DNA of 64,000 nt, from NCBI RefSeq assembly GCF_040448685.1, contig NZ_CP159290.1:1054001-1118000 (forward strand), read 5' to 3'. Origin of the DNA: Cellulosimicrobium sp. ES-005. Its GTDB lineage: Bacteria > Actinomycetota > Actinomycetes > Actinomycetales > Cellulomonadaceae. Position numbers and translations under genes: made by a program. Shown here one piece after another: positions 50,088 to 60,060 of this stretch. Below the pieces are notes generated by a model. The model did no database searches, was not told where the DNA came from, and saw only the letters and a list, made by a program, of their open reading frames with translations. Within the stretch, counting starts at the first letter, position 1. Each line of letters opens with the position of its first letter.

Positions 50088-51143
50088 ATGGCGACGATGC
50101 AGGACGTGGCGCGACGCGCGCAGGTCTCGCTGAGCACGGTCTCCTATGCGCTGTCCGGGACCCGTCCCGTCTCCGACGCCACACGGCGCCGCATCGAGGA
50201 CGCCATGGCCGAGCTCGGCTACCAGCCCAACGCGATGGCCCGCGGGCTCGCGTCGCGCCGCAGCCACGTGCTCGCGCTCATCTACCCCGCGATGGAGAAG
50301 GGGCTGGGCGGCACCGTCGCCGAGTTCGTCTCGTCCGCCGCGGAGACGGCGCGCGAGAACGGGTACCACCTCGTCCTCTGGCCCTTCCGCACGACCCAGG
50401 CCCCGGAGGTCCGCGACCTCGTGCGCCAGGGGATGGCAGACGGCGTCCTGCTCATGGAGGTCGCGCTCGACGACGCCCGCGTCGACGTGCTCGACGAGGC
50501 CGGGGTGCCGTACACGATGATCGGCCGCACGCGCGACGTCACGGACCGGCCGTCCGTGGACATCGACTTCGAGCGCACGACGGACGACGCGGTCCAGCAC
50601 CTCGTCGACCTCGGGCACCGGCACGTTGCCCTCGTGAACCACTCGCAGGCGACGGCGGACGACGGCTATGCGCCCACGTTCCGGGCCGAGGAGGGCTTCG
50701 AGGCGGCGATGCGTCGGCGCGGGCTCGAGCCGGTCTCGCTGCGCGTCGACGAGTCCCCGCGCGCGGGCCGCGACGCGGTCACGACGCTCCTGGGGCGCGA
50801 GCCCCGCCTGACGGCCTTCGTCACCATGAACGAGATCGCGACGTTCGGCGTCGTCGCCGAGCTGCAGCAGCGCGGCGTCGCGATCCCCGCGGACATGTCG
50901 ATCCTGTCGATCGTCACGTCCCCCGGCGTCGGGGAGATGAGCAACCCGCCGCTGACCACGATGCACGCGCCCGGGGCCGAGCTCGGCCGCCTGGGCGTGC
51001 AGAAGCTGCTGTCCCTCGTGGACGGCTCCCGTCCGAGCACGCCGAACGTGCTCATCCCGTGCGTCCTCGAACCCGGCAGCAGCGTCGCCCCCGCGGCCCG
51101 CCGGGCGCCGGACGACGACGACCGCGAGCCCCAGGCTCGCTGA
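50088..51143 (+). CDS. LacI-family transcriptional regulator
   Basis: A 351-residue sugar-responsive repressor. The N-terminal helix-turn-helix is TMQDVARRAQVSLSTVSYAL, with the hinge helix NAMARGLASRR. The periplasmic-binding-like core follows (LGHRHVALVNHS, FVTMNEIATFGVVAEL and DMSILSIVTSPG). ATG 50088 lies 8 bases after AGGGGAG; GTG at 50082 is too close to it. It precedes the ABC transporter genes by 72 bases and is probably cotranscribed with them, so it should sense the transported sugar or a product of the two glycosidases downstream. Confidence 0.93.
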   Translation: MATMQDVARRAQVSLSTVSYALSGTRPVSDATRRRIEDAMAELGYQPNAMARGLASRRSHVLALIYPAMEKGLGGTVAEFVSSAAETARENGYHLVLWPFRTTQAPEVRDLVRQGMADGVLLMEVALDDARVDVLDEAGVPYTMIGRTRDVTDRPSVDIDFERTTDDAVQHLVDLGHRHVALVNHSQATADDGYAPTFRAEEGFEAAMRRRGLEPVSLRVDESPRAGRDAVTTLLGREPRLTAFVTMNEIATFGVVAELQQRGVAIPADMSILSIVTSPGVGEMSNPPLTTMHAPGAELGRLGVQKLLSLVDGSRPSTPNVLIPCVLEPGSSVAPAARRAPDDDDREPQAR

Positions 51144-51215
51144 ACCGACCGGCCGGGCCACGGGCCCGGTCGCCCTCCGGCTCCAGCGCCGGAACTCGAT
51201 GAGGAGGACACGCAC

Positions 51216-52517
51216 ATGCTGCGATCCCGGAAGATCTCGCTCGTCGCTGCCGTGGTAGCGCTCCCACTCGCCCTGGCGGCGTGCGGGGGCTCCGGCGGCA
51301 GCGGCGGGTCCGACGACCAGACCCTGACGATCTGGCACTACGAGAACGAGGACTCGGCCATGGGCCAGGCCTGGGCCAAGGCGATCGAGATCTTCGAGGA
51401 GGAGAACCCGGACGTCGACGTCGTCGTCGAGAAGCAGACGTTCGAGCAGATCCAGAAGAACGCCAAGATCGTCCTCACCGGCGACGACGTGCCCGACGTC
51501 ATGGAGTACAACAAGGGCAACGCGACCGCCGGCCAGCTCGCGGCGCAGGGCCTGCTGACCCCGCTCACCGACGCGGCGACCGAGCGCGGCTGGGACGAGA
51601 AGCTCAGCGGCTCGCTCCAGACGACCGCGACCTACGACGACCAGGGCCTCATGGGCTCGGGCGAGTGGTACGGCGTCCCGAACTACGGCGAGTTCGTGCA
51701 GGTCTACTACAACAAGGACATGTTCGCCCAGTACGGGCTCGAGGTGCCGACGACGCTCGACGAGCTCGAGAGCGTCATGCAGGCCTTCAAGGACCAGGGC
51801 GTGACGCCGCTCGCCGAGGCCGGCGCCGAGTACCCGATGGGCCAGCTCTGGTACGAGCTCGTGCTCGCGAACTCCGAGCGCGACTTCGTCGACCAGTACC
51901 AGCTCTTCGACGGCGACCCGGACTTCCACGGCCCGGAGATGACGCAGGCCACCGAGAAGCTCGACTCCTGGATCAAGGACGGCTTCGTCGCGTCCGACTC
52001 CGCCGCGCTGACCGCCGAGGACATGGGCGTCTCCTTCATCAACGGCACGTACCCGATGATGGTCTCCGGCTCGTGGTGGTTCGGCCGCATCGTCGAGGAG
52101 ATGGACGCCGACTGGGGCCAGTTCAACTTCCCCGGCAACACGCTCCAGGTCGGCTCGTCCGGCAACCTCTGGGTCGTCCCGGCGAACGCGGACTCGCCCG
52201 ACCTCGCCGAGGAGTTCATCGACATCACGCTGCGCCCCGAGGTGCAGAACATCCTCGCGGAGAAGGGCGGCCTGCCCGTCGCCGGTGACGCGTCGGTCAT
52301 CACGGACGAGCGCACGCAGCAGCTCACCGAGAACTTCCAGGCGATCCTCGACGACGACGGCCTCGCGTTCTACCCCGACTGGCCCGTGCCCGGCTACTAC
52401 GACGTGATCGTCAGCGAGCTCCAGTCGCTCATCAACCAGTCGAAGTCGCCGACCGAGGTGCTCGACGGCCTCGAGTCCGCGTACGTGGACGGCAAGGCGG
52501 ACCTGCTCGACAGCTGA
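51216..52517 (+). CDS. Sugar ABC transporter substrate-binding lipoprotein
   Basis: Extracellular solute-binding protein of 433 residues (family 1, MalE-like). The signal peptide ends in the lipobox LAAC (Cys23), then a Gly/Ser linker. The core contains TIWHYENEDSAMGQAW, DVPDVMEYNKGNATAGQLA, YGVPNYGEFVQVYYNKDMF and GSSGNLWVVPANADSPD. GAGGAGGA is the ribosome site. Neighbouring alpha-xylosidase and beta-glucosidase genes suggest xyloglucan-type or related oligosaccharides as ligand; this is inference. Confidence 0.93.
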   Translation: MLRSRKISLVAAVVALPLALAACGGSGGSGGSDDQTLTIWHYENEDSAMGQAWAKAIEIFEEENPDVDVVVEKQTFEQIQKNAKIVLTGDDVPDVMEYNKGNATAGQLAAQGLLTPLTDAATERGWDEKLSGSLQTTATYDDQGLMGSGEWYGVPNYGEFVQVYYNKDMFAQYGLEVPTTLDELESVMQAFKDQGVTPLAEAGAEYPMGQLWYELVLANSERDFVDQYQLFDGDPDFHGPEMTQATEKLDSWIKDGFVASDSAALTAEDMGVSFINGTYPMMVSGSWWFGRIVEEMDADWGQFNFPGNTLQVGSSGNLWVVPANADSPDLAEEFIDITLRPEVQNILAEKGGLPVAGDASVITDERTQQLTENFQAILDDDGLAFYPDWPVPGYYDVIVSELQSLINQSKSPTEVLDGLESAYVDGKADLLDS

Positions 52518-52530
52518 GCGGACGCACGCG

Positions 52531-52575
52531 CCCGGCCGGCCGGGGCCGATCCCACGATCGCCCCGGCCGGCCCGG
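52531..52575 (+). promoter_or_regulatory. Long intergenic hairpin after the binding-protein gene
   Basis: CGATC/GATCG (52547-52551 with 52556-52560) continues into GGCCGGGG/CCCCGGCC (52538-52545 with 52561-52568) with one bulge. Such hairpins between a binding-protein gene and its permeases commonly stabilise the upstream mRNA or attenuate downstream reading, giving excess binding protein. Confidence 0.6.
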
Positions 52576-52612
52576 CACCCCCACCCGAGGACCTCCCGCG
52601 AAAGAGACCGTC

Positions 52613-53602
52613 ATGACCACCCGCACCGACACCGTGCCCGACGCCGGGCCCGGCCCCGCGCGCGAGGCGTCGCGCGCGACCGCGGCGCCCCGCCGCCGTC
52701 GCCGGCCCGCCTGGCTCCCGTACCTGCCCTACCTCCTGCCCGGCGCGGTGGCGTTCGTCGTCGTGATCGGCTACCCGTTCGTGATGAACGTCTACTACAG
52801 CCTGTTCAAGTGGCGCGGCGGCATGGCGCCGATGCGCTGGTACGGGCTGGGGAACTACGCCGACCTCCTGCACGACTCGGCGTTCTGGACCTCGTTCCAG
52901 AACTCCATCGCGATGATCCTCGCGATGGTCGTCGTGCCGACCCTCATCGGCCTCGTCCTCGCGGCCGTGCTGTTCGACTACCTCGGCCGGCGCTTCGGCC
53001 CGCGCGTCGCGGCCTTCCTGCGCGCCACGTACTACCTGCCGCAGATCCTGCCTGTCGCCGTCGCCGGCGTGCTGTGGAACTGGATCCTCAACGCCCAGAC
53101 CGGTGCGCTCAACGTGATCCTGCGCGGGATCGGCATCGAGAACCCGCCCAACTGGCTCGGCGACACGACGACCGCGCTGCCGAGCGTCATGCTCGTGCTC
53201 ATCTGGGTGCAGATCGGCTACCCCGTCGTCATCTTCATGTCGGCGCTCCAGCGCGTGGACCCCGAGCTGTACGAGGCAGCCGAGCTCGACGGCGCGGGCT
53301 GGTGGCGCCGCTTCGGGGCCATCACGATCCCGCAGATCCGTCCCGAGACGTTCGTCGTCACGCTCACGTGCACGGTCGCCGCGCTCAAGGTGTTCGGTCC
53401 CATCTACGTGCTCACGCGCGGCGGGCCGGAGAGCTCGACGCTCGTCCCGAGCTACTACTCGTACCTCAACTTCTTCGACAAGTCGAAGGTCGGCTACGGC
53501 GCCGCGGTGGCGACCGTGCTGACCCTCGTCATCATCGTCGTCGCCGTCGTGATCCTCGCGCTGCAGAGCCGCGCCGAGCGTCGTGAGCAGGAGGGCCGCT
53601 GA
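52613..53602 (+). CDS. Sugar ABC transporter permease (MalF type)
   Basis: Inner-membrane permease of 329 residues with six main helices after a basic N-terminus. The ATPase-contact EAA loop is EAAELDGAGWWRRFGAITIP. It pairs with the next permease to form the sugar channel. The stop overlaps the start of that gene by one base (TGATG). No ATPase gene occurs in the cluster, so a shared MsiK-like ATPase encoded elsewhere is expected. Confidence 0.94.
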   Translation: MTTRTDTVPDAGPGPAREASRATAAPRRRRRPAWLPYLPYLLPGAVAFVVVIGYPFVMNVYYSLFKWRGGMAPMRWYGLGNYADLLHDSAFWTSFQNSIAMILAMVVVPTLIGLVLAAVLFDYLGRRFGPRVAAFLRATYYLPQILPVAVAGVLWNWILNAQTGALNVILRGIGIENPPNWLGDTTTALPSVMLVLIWVQIGYPVVIFMSALQRVDPELYEAAELDGAGWWRRFGAITIPQIRPETFVVTLTCTVAALKVFGPIYVLTRGGPESSTLVPSYYSYLNFFDKSKVGYGAAVATVLTLVIIVVAVVILALQSRAERREQEGR

Positions 53603-54525
53603 TGTCCACCGTCACCACCACCCCCGCGGACGCCGTGGCGCCGGGCGCCGACGCGTCCAGCCCCCGCCGCGCCCTGCGCGCCACGCGGCAGGACGAGCGC
53701 TACCGCCGCGGCGTCGGCCGCTGGTTCGTGCTCGCCGCCGCGATCCTCGTCGCCCTGCTCATGCTGTCGCCGTTCGTCATCATGGTGCTCAACGCGTTCA
53801 AGTCGCCGGCCGAGTACTCCCAGGACGGCCCGCTGAGCATCCCGAAGGAGCTCTACCTCGACGGCGTGCAGAACTTCTGGACGCGGACGAACTTCCCGCA
53901 GAAGCTCTGGAACTCCGTCTTCATCTCGGCGCTCGTCGCCGTGTTCGGCACGCTCCTGTCGCTGCTCAGCGCGTACGCGATCGGCGTCGGCCGCATCAAG
54001 GGCCGCCTCTGGATCGTCACGCTGTTCCTCGTGGCGAACATGCTGCCGCAGGAGGCGCTCATCTACCCGCTGTTCGACATGGCTCAGAAGGTCGGCCTGT
54101 CGAACTCGCAGTGGTCGATCATCATCATCTTCACGGTCATCCAGGCGGCGTTCGGCACGTACCTGCTCGCGTCCGTGCTCGGGACGTTCCCGCCCGCGCT
54201 GCTCGAGGCGGCCCAGCTCGACGGCGCCGGACGCTGGCGCATCCTGTGGCAGGTCGTCTACCCGATCGTCAAGCCCACGCTCGGCGTCCTCATGATCTTC
54301 TTCTTCATCTGGACGTGGAACGAGTTCTTCATCCCGCTGGTCATGCTGACGACCAACGACACCCAGACGATCCCCATCGCGCTCGCGTCGCTCCAGGGCG
54401 ACCGGATGATGGACGCCCCGACGACCAACGCGGGCGCGCTCGTGTCGCTGATCCCCGCGCTGGTCTTCTTCCTCATCTTCCAGCGGACCCTCACCCGGGG
54501 CGTCACGGCGGGCGCCGTGAAGTGA
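53602..54525 (+). CDS. Sugar ABC transporter permease (MalG type)
   Basis: Second permease of 307 residues with six helices. The family pattern [20 protein letters not shown] precedes the ATPase-contact loop [21 protein letters not shown], and a final helix ends [22 protein letters not shown] in pattern (AGAVK is the usual MalG-type end). It is translationally coupled to the MalF-type gene. The alpha-xylosidase follows after 77 bases. Confidence 0.94.
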   Translation: MSTVTTTPADAVAPGADASSPRRALRATRQDERYRRGVGRWFVLAAAILVALLMLSPFVIMVLNAFKSPAEYSQDGPLSIPKELYLDGVQNFWTRTNFPQKLWNSVFISALVAVFGTLLSLLSAYAIGVGRIKGRLWIVTLFLVANMLPQEALIYPLFDMAQKVGLSNSQWSIIIIFTVIQAAFGTYLLASVLGTFPPALLEAAQLDGAGRWRILWQVVYPIVKPTLGVLMIFFFIWTWNEFFIPLVMLTTNDTQTIPIALASLQGDRMMDAPTTNAGALVSLIPALVFFLIFQRTLTRGVTAGAVK

Positions 54526-54602
54526 CGCTCTTCGTGTGATGCCGAGCCGCCCCGGGGCGGCCCCCGAGACACCTGAACGCACCGACGAAGGAAGCACCAC
54601 CC

Positions 54603-56900
54603 ATGAAGTTCACCGACGGGTACTGGCAGGTCCGGCCCGGCATGCACCCGCTCTACGCGGTCGAGGTCGACGACGTCCGCGCGGACGAGGCGGCCGGCAC
54701 GCTCACCGTGTACGCGCCGACGGCGAAGATCCGCGGCCGCGGCGACACTCTCAACCGCCCGATGCTCACGACGACGTACTCCTCGCCCGCACCCGGCGTG
54801 ATCCGGGTGCGCGTGGAGCACCACCAGGGTGCGGTGCGCCGGGGCCCGGCGTTCGAGGTGACCGGCGAGCCCGGGTTCCGGCCCGAGGTCGAGGTGCACG
54901 ACGACGTCGCGGTCCTGCGGTCCAAGGACCTCGCGGTGCGCGTGCACCGGGGCGACCGCTGGCGCGTCGACTTCGAGGCGGACGGCGAGGTGCTGACCTC
55001 CTCGCTGCCGAAGTCCGTCGGGCACGTCACGGCCGACGACGGCCGCGCCTGGACGCACGAGCAGCTCGCGCTCGAGCCCGGCGAGCTCGTCTACGGCCTG
55101 GGGGAGCGGTTCGGCCCGTTCGTCAAGAACGGCCAGGTCGTGGACATCTGGAACGAGGACGGCGGGACGTCGAGCGAGCAGGCGTACAAGTCCGTGCCGC
55201 TCTACCTCACGACCAAGGGCTACGGGGTGTTCGTCGAGCACCCGGAGAAGGTGTCGTTCGAGGTCGCCTCCGAGGTGAACACGCGCGTCCAGTTCTCCGT
55301 CGAGGGGCAGTCGCTCGAGTACCTGGTCATCCAGGGCCCGACGCCCAAGGACGTGCTGCGCCGGTACACGGCGCTGACGGGCCGCCCCGCGCGCGTGCCG
55401 GCGTGGTCGTTCGGCCTGTGGCTCACGACGTCGTTCACGACGAGCTACGACGAGCAGACGGTGAACGGGTTCATCGACGGCATGGCCGAGCGCGACCTGC
55501 CGCTGTCGGTGTTCCACTTCGACTGCTTCTGGATGCGCGAGTACCAGTGGGTCGACTTCGAGTGGGACCCGCGCACGTTCCCCGACCCCGAGGGCATGCT
55601 GCGCCGCCTGCACGACCGCGGGCTCAAGGTGTGCGTGTGGATCAACCCCTACGTCGCGCAGCGCTCGCCGCTCTTCGCGGAGGCCGCGGAGCAGGGCTTC
55701 CTCGTGAAGCGCGAGGACGGGTCGGTCTGGCAGTGGGACCTGTGGCAGGCGGGCATGGGGCTGGTGGACTTCACCAACCCCGACGCGACCGCGTGGTACG
55801 TCGGCAAGCTCGAGGGCCTGCTCGACCAGGGCGTCGACTGCTTCAAGACCGACTTCGGCGAGCGGATCCCCGTCGACGGGATCGCGTGGCACGACGGCTC
55901 CGACCCGCGCAAGATGCACAACTACTACGCCCAGCTCTACAACGAGGCGGTCTTCCGGCTGCTCGAGCGCACGCGCGGCGAGGGCGAGGCGGTCCTGTTC
56001 GCGCGGTCCGCGACGGCGGGCGGCCAGCAGTTCCCCGTGCACTGGGGCGGCGACTGCGACTCGACGTACGCGTCGATGGCCGAGTCGCTGCGCGGCGGCC
56101 TCTCGATGTCGATGTCGGGGTTCGGCTACTGGAGCCACGACATGGGCGGCTTCGAGGGCACGCCGGACCCGGGCGTGTTCAAGCGCTGGACGGCGTTCGG
56201 CCTCCTCTCGTCGCACTCGCGCCTGCACGGCTCGGGCTCGGTGCGGGTCCCGTGGGCGTTCGACGACGAGGCCGTCGACGTCACGCGCAAGTTCACGCAC
56301 CTCAAGCTTTCGCTCATGCCGTACCTCGGGCGGGTGGCCGAGGAGGCGCACACCGACGGCGTGCCGATGATGCGGCCGCTCGTGCTCGAGCTCCCGCACG
56401 ACCGCGCCGGGTACACCGCGGACACGCAGTACCTGCTGGGCGACGCGCTCCTCGTCGCGCCGGTGTTCCGCGCGGACGGCCGCGTGGAGTACTACGTGCC
56501 GGAGGGCACGTGGACGCGTCTCGTGCAGCCCGACGACGGCCCCGCCCTGAGCGAGACCGTGACGGGCCCGCGCTGGGTCACCGAGACCCACGGGTTCGAC
56601 TCGCTCCCGGTGCTCGTGCGCCCGGGCACCGTCCTGCCGGTCGGCGCCCGCACGGACCGGCCGGACTACGCCTGGGCCGACGGCGTCACGCTGCACGCGT
56701 TCGAGCTGCCCGACGGGTACGACGAGCTCGTGGTCGTCCCGCCGTCGGACGGCGCGCCCGGGGCCACGTTCCGCGTCCGCCGGTCGGGCGCGACGCTCAC
56801 CGTCTCGTCCGACGACGCCCCTGCGGCCTGGTCCGTCCGGGCCGGCTCCGCGGCGGCCGAGGCGCACGGCGCGACGAGCGTGACGATCGACCTCGGCTGA
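54603..56900 (+). CDS. yicI: GH31 alpha-xylosidase (YicI-like)
   Basis: Cytoplasmic glycosidase of 765 residues that removes alpha-linked xylose, for instance from isoprimeverose or xyloglucan oligosaccharides. No signal peptide is present. The nucleophile is Asp417 in [11 protein letters not shown] and the acid/base is Asp484 in HWGGDCDST, very near E. coli YicI numbering (416 and 482). The N-terminus [14 protein letters not shown] is typical of YicI. It is in line with the ABC transporter, implying intracellular hydrolysis of imported oligosaccharide. The ribosome site is GAAGGA. Confidence 0.94.
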   Translation: MKFTDGYWQVRPGMHPLYAVEVDDVRADEAAGTLTVYAPTAKIRGRGDTLNRPMLTTTYSSPAPGVIRVRVEHHQGAVRRGPAFEVTGEPGFRPEVEVHDDVAVLRSKDLAVRVHRGDRWRVDFEADGEVLTSSLPKSVGHVTADDGRAWTHEQLALEPGELVYGLGERFGPFVKNGQVVDIWNEDGGTSSEQAYKSVPLYLTTKGYGVFVEHPEKVSFEVASEVNTRVQFSVEGQSLEYLVIQGPTPKDVLRRYTALTGRPARVPAWSFGLWLTTSFTTSYDEQTVNGFIDGMAERDLPLSVFHFDCFWMREYQWVDFEWDPRTFPDPEGMLRRLHDRGLKVCVWINPYVAQRSPLFAEAAEQGFLVKREDGSVWQWDLWQAGMGLVDFTNPDATAWYVGKLEGLLDQGVDCFKTDFGERIPVDGIAWHDGSDPRKMHNYYAQLYNEAVFRLLERTRGEGEAVLFARSATAGGQQFPVHWGGDCDSTYASMAESLRGGLSMSMSGFGYWSHDMGGFEGTPDPGVFKRWTAFGLLSSHSRLHGSGSVRVPWAFDDEAVDVTRKFTHLKLSLMPYLGRVAEEAHTDGVPMMRPLVLELPHDRAGYTADTQYLLGDALLVAPVFRADGRVEYYVPEGTWTRLVQPDDGPALSETVTGPRWVTETHGFDSLPVLVRPGTVLPVGARTDRPDYAWADGVTLHAFELPDGYDELVVVPPSDGAPGATFRVRRSGATLTVSSDDAPAAWSVRAGSAAAEAHGATSVTIDLG

Positions 56901-56905
56901 GGACG

Positions 56906-56952
56906 TATCCTGGGCGAGCATGTCATGGAAGCGCTCCCATGGCATGCTCGCC
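56906..56952 (+). promoter_or_regulatory. Promoter and 40-bp palindrome with CebR-like operator before the GH1 gene
   Basis: TATCCT (56906-56911) is the likely -10. Right behind it, 56913-56952 form a palindrome with 18 of 20 arm positions matching. Its centre TGGAAGCGCTCCCA (56926-56939) differs at one base from TGGGAGCGCTCCCA, the operator of the cellobiose repressors CebR/CelR. The outer arms (CGAGCATG and CATGCTCG) are unusual additions. As RNA the site could also fold into a hairpin that ends yicI transcripts, which stop 12 bases upstream. Confidence 0.7.
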
Positions 56953-57058
56953 CTGCACTTCCCGCGCGTGCCGCGCTCGCACCCACCGAGACGCACGCGC
57001 ACCCACCGACCACCCGTCGCGGACCGCGTCGTCCGACGACCGACCAGCGAGGACCCTC

Positions 57059-58549
57059 GTGACCACCGACACCACCGCCCCCGTCGCCGTCGACGCGCAG
57101 GCCGCGCCCGCGTCGTCGGGCCGCCGCACGTTCCCCACCGACTTCCTCTGGGGCTCCGCCACCGCCGCCTACCAGATCGAGGGCGCCGCCGCCGAGGGCG
57201 GCCGCACGCCGTCCATCTGGGACACCTACTCCCACACCCCGGGCCGCACGCTCAACGGCGACACGGGCGACGTCGCGGACGACCACTACCACCGGTGGCA
57301 GGAGGACGTGCAGCACATCGCGGACCTCGGCCTCGGGGCGTACCGGTTCTCCATCTCGTGGTCGCGCGTCCAGCCGGGCGGCACCGGCCCGCTCAACCCC
57401 GAGGGCGTCGCGTTCTACTCGCGCCTCGTCGACGCGCTCCTCGAGAAGGGCGTCAAGCCCGTCGTCACGCTCTACCACTGGGACCTCCCGCAGGAGCTGG
57501 AGGACGCCGGGGGCTGGGCCAACCGCGACACCGCGCACGCGTTCGCCGAGTATGCCCGCCACATGGCGCGCGAGCTCGGCGACCGGGTCGACACCTGGAC
57601 GACCCTCAACGAGCCGTGGTGCTCCGCCTACCTCGGCTACGGCTCCGGCGTGCACGCGCCCGGCCGCACCGAGCCCGCCGCGGCGCTCGCGGCCGTGCAC
57701 CACCTGAACCTCGCGCACGGCCTCGCCGTCCAGGCGATCCGCGACGAGCTCGGCGAGGACGCGAAGACGTCCGTCACGCTCAACCTGCACGTCATCCGCC
57801 CCGACGACCCGTCGTCGGCCGCGGACCTCGACGCGGTGCGGAAGATCGACGCGCTCGCCAACCGCGCGTTCCTCGCGCCCATGCTCGACGGCGAGTACCC
57901 TGCCGACCTGCTCGCCGACACCGCGCACGTGAGCGACTGGTCGTTCGTGCGGGAGGGCGACCTCGAGACGGTGCGCCAGCCGCTGTCGATCCTCGGCGTC
58001 AACTACTACTCGACCGTGCGCGTGCGCCACTTCTCCGGCGAGGGCGAGCGGTCCGAGAACGACGGCCACGGCGCGTCGAGCCACAGCCCGTGGATCGGCG
58101 TCGACGACGTGGAGTTCGTCCAGCAGCCCGGCCCGTACACCGCCATGGGCTGGAACATCGAGCCCGCCGGCATGACCGAGCTGCTCGTGTCGGTGGCGAC
58201 GACGTACCCGCACCAGCCGATGATGGTCACCGAGAATGGCGCCGCGTTCGCCGACGAGGTCACGGTCGACGCCGACGGGACCCCCCGCGTGCACGACGAC
58301 CGCCGCGTCGCCTACCTGCACGACCACGTCGACGCCGTGGGCGCCGCGATCGACGCGGGCGCCGACGTGCGCGGGTACTTCGCGTGGTCCCTGCTCGACA
58401 ACTTCGAGTGGGGCTACGGCTACGACCGCCGGTTCGGCATCATCCGCGTCGACTACGACACGCTCGAGCGCACGTGGAAGGACTCCGCGCACTGGTACCG
58501 CCGCCTCGTGACGTCGAACGAGCTCCCCGCGGTCGACGAGACCGCCTGA
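57059..58549 (+). CDS. GH1 beta-glucosidase
   Basis: Cytoplasmic family 1 glycosidase of 496 residues, likely hydrolysing cellobiose or other short beta-glucosides. [19 protein letters not shown] is the family start. The acid/base is Glu185 in TLNEPW and the nucleophile Glu392 in [10 protein letters not shown], with [13 protein letters not shown] as aglycone-site motif. There is no signal peptide. GTG 57059 follows AGCGAGGA by 6 bases, giving a leader of about 140 bases. It has its own promoter and CebR-like site, so it may respond to cellobiose as well as to the local cluster. Confidence 0.94.
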   Translation: MTTDTTAPVAVDAQAAPASSGRRTFPTDFLWGSATAAYQIEGAAAEGGRTPSIWDTYSHTPGRTLNGDTGDVADDHYHRWQEDVQHIADLGLGAYRFSISWSRVQPGGTGPLNPEGVAFYSRLVDALLEKGVKPVVTLYHWDLPQELEDAGGWANRDTAHAFAEYARHMARELGDRVDTWTTLNEPWCSAYLGYGSGVHAPGRTEPAAALAAVHHLNLAHGLAVQAIRDELGEDAKTSVTLNLHVIRPDDPSSAADLDAVRKIDALANRAFLAPMLDGEYPADLLADTAHVSDWSFVREGDLETVRQPLSILGVNYYSTVRVRHFSGEGERSENDGHGASSHSPWIGVDDVEFVQQPGPYTAMGWNIEPAGMTELLVSVATTYPHQPMMVTENGAAFADEVTVDADGTPRVHDDRRVAYLHDHVDAVGAAIDAGADVRGYFAWSLLDNFEWGYGYDRRFGIIRVDYDTLERTWKDSAHWYRRLVTSNELPAVDETA

Positions 58550-58595
58550 CCGCGGTCGACGGCACCGCCCGTCGCTGAAGCAGACAGTCGCTGGA

Positions 58596-58630
58596 CGAGG
58601 GCCCGCCCGGTCGCACCGGGCGGGCCCTCG
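58596..58630 (+). terminator. Terminator hairpin after the GH1 gene
   Basis: A perfect 16-bp stem (58596-58611 with 58615-58630; arm starts CGAGGGCCCG) around a CGC loop, 46 bases after the stop. Its 3' arm runs into the tandem repeat block. Confidence 0.8.
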
Positions 58631-58748
58631 CGTGCCCTGGTGGGCCGAGATTGGGCCTTGGTGAACCGAGGTAGAGCCCTGGTGGGCCGAGGTAGAGCCC
58701 TGGTGCGCGGAGGTGGAGCCCTGGTCGGCCGAGGGAGCGCGGTGGTCG
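58623..58748. repeat. Six 21-bp tandem repeats
   Basis: Units of 21 bases start at 58623, 58644, 58665, 58686, 58707 and 58728. The central units share GCCGAGGTAGAGCCCTGGTG with few changes; the outer units have diverged. Because 21 is a multiple of three, every frame reads a seven-residue repeat, but none belongs to a convincing gene. It looks like an intergenic minisatellite directly behind a terminator. Confidence 0.85.
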
Positions 58749-59117
58749 ATGATCGGCGCGAGCGGGGTGACCTTTCTCGCATGCCTCGCACTCGCCGCGC
58801 GACACGCCGAAGGAACGCGACACGCCGACGAGTCGGACGTTCGTCGCGCCCGGATTGGGGTGTTTCGTCGGCCGCCGGCGCGGGACCGCGCGACGGCGGA
58901 GGTGGCCCCGCAGGGCAGCCTCACCGGACCTCACAGGGTGTGGATCGACGTCGTCCCCACCCTGTGGACGATGCCCCGCGGTCCGCGAGAGGACGCCGTT
59001 CGTGGTGCTTCCGAGCGGTGGACGACGGGCTGTGGACGAGGGGCCTCGGAGGCGTGTCAGAGGGTGGTGGGACCATGGACTCATGGCTCCTAGCACACGC
59101 GGAGGGGTGAAGTTCGA
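58749..59117. other. Non-coding stretch between the repeats and the nrd promoter
   Basis: About 370 bases with no convincing gene: frames present are Arg-rich or have no supporting ribosome site. Three TGTGGA-containing sites (58939-58947, 58963-58971 and 59031-59039) resemble actinobacterial DnaA boxes (TGTGGACAA) at 7 or 8 of 9 positions. This is otherwise empty as far as I can see. Confidence 0.45.
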
Positions 59118-59165
59118 CCACGACATCTAGTGCGGTGGCGCGGTGTCGACCACTAGGTATAGTGG
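59118..59165 (+). promoter_or_regulatory. Two NrdR boxes and the nrdHIEF promoter
   Basis: CCACTAGGTATAGTGG (59150-59165) is a near-perfect NrdR-type palindrome, and CCACGACATCTAGTGC (59118-59133) is a weaker one 32 bp upstream, the three-turn spacing typical of NrdR pairs. TATAGT (59158-59163) inside the first box is the likely -10. ATP/dATP-loaded NrdR would repress ribonucleotide reductase from here. Confidence 0.78.
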
Positions 59166-59301
59166 TTGCACACCCAGGGGGCCGGAGGCCTTCTGGCGAA
59201 TCACACAGACGTAGTTCCACCGGTGTCCTTCGAGGTCAGAGACGTATCTCCCTCCCCGAGGACCGATCCCGGACAGAGCGCGAGAGACGAGGAGTCACCC
59301 C

Positions 59302-59547
59302 ATGAGCGTCACGGTCTACAGCAAGCCGGCTTGCGTTCAGTGCGACGCGACGTACCGCGCTCTCGACAAGAAGGGCATCGAGTACTCCGTCGTGGACATC
59401 AGCCAGGACGCCGAGGCGCTCGAGCTCGTGCGCGGGCTCGGCTACCTGCAGGCGCCCGTGGTCGTGGCCGGGGACGAGCACTGGTCCGGGTTCCGTCCCG
59501 ACCAGATCAACGCTCTCGCGCAGAAGGTCTCGCCGGTCGTCGCCTGA
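59302..59547 (+). CDS. nrdH: Glutaredoxin-like protein NrdH
   Basis: Thioredoxin-fold electron donor of 81 residues for the class Ib ribonucleotide reductase. The redox pair is CVQC at 11-14, and SGFRPDQINAL near the C-terminus is the NrdH signature (W/F-S-G-F-R-P-D). It is reduced by thioredoxin reductase. The ribosome site is AGGAG. First gene of nrdHIEF, with about 140 bases of leader behind the NrdR-controlled promoter. Confidence 0.96.
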   Translation: MSVTVYSKPACVQCDATYRALDKKGIEYSVVDISQDAEALELVRGLGYLQAPVVVAGDEHWSGFRPDQINALAQKVSPVVA

Positions 59548-59628
59548 CCGGCCTCCCCGGGGCGCCGTGAGGTGCCCCGGAACTCGTACGGAAGCAGGCG
59601 GAGCAGGGCAGGACGGAGGTGCGTCCCC

Positions 59629-60060
59629 GTGGGGTCGCTCGTGTACTTCTCCAGCGTCAGCGAGAACACGCACCGGTTCGTCCAGCGGCTCGACCTGCCG
59701 GCCCTCGGCATGGACGTGCAGCGCATCCCGCTGCGTCCCACCGAGGGCTTCCTGCGCGTCGAGGAGCCGTACGTGCTCATGGTCCCGACCTACGGGGGCG
59801 GCAACGAGGGCGGTGCCGTCCCGCGTCAGGTCGTGAAGTTCCTCAACGACGTGCACAACCGGTCGTTGATCCGCGGCGTCATCGCCGCGGGCAACACCAA
59901 CTTCGGCGACGCCTACTGCATCGCCGGCGACATCATCTCCGCGAAGTGCCAGGTGCCCTACCTGTACGCCTTCGAACTCCTGGGAACAGCCGAGGACGCC
60001 GCGCGCGTCCGCGACGGATTGGGACGATTTTGGCAACGACAGTCACGGATTCCGGCGTGA
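59629..60060 (+). CDS. nrdI: Flavodoxin-like NrdI
   Basis: FMN protein of 143 residues that supplies oxidant to assemble the Mn-tyrosyl radical cofactor of NrdF. It starts [18 protein letters not shown], has the FMN loops [17 protein letters not shown] and [18 protein letters not shown], and lies between nrdH and nrdE as usual. GTG 59629 has GGAGG 9 bases upstream; a longer frame to 59572 lacks a site. Confidence 0.95.
   Translation: MGSLVYFSSVSENTHRFVQRLDLPALGMDVQRIPLRPTEGFLRVEEPYVLMVPTYGGGNEGGAVPRQVVKFLNDVHNRSLIRGVIAAGNTNFGDAYCIAGDIISAKCQVPYLYAFELLGTAEDAARVRDGLGRFWQRQSRIPA

Noticed and set aside
58623-58748. CRISPR array
   Set aside because: Units are contiguous with no unique spacers and there are no cas genes.
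58640-59110. Possible small genes across the tandem repeats and the adjacent gap
   Set aside because: Frames are Arg-rich, lack ribosome sites, and their repeats arise simply because the unit is 21 bases long.
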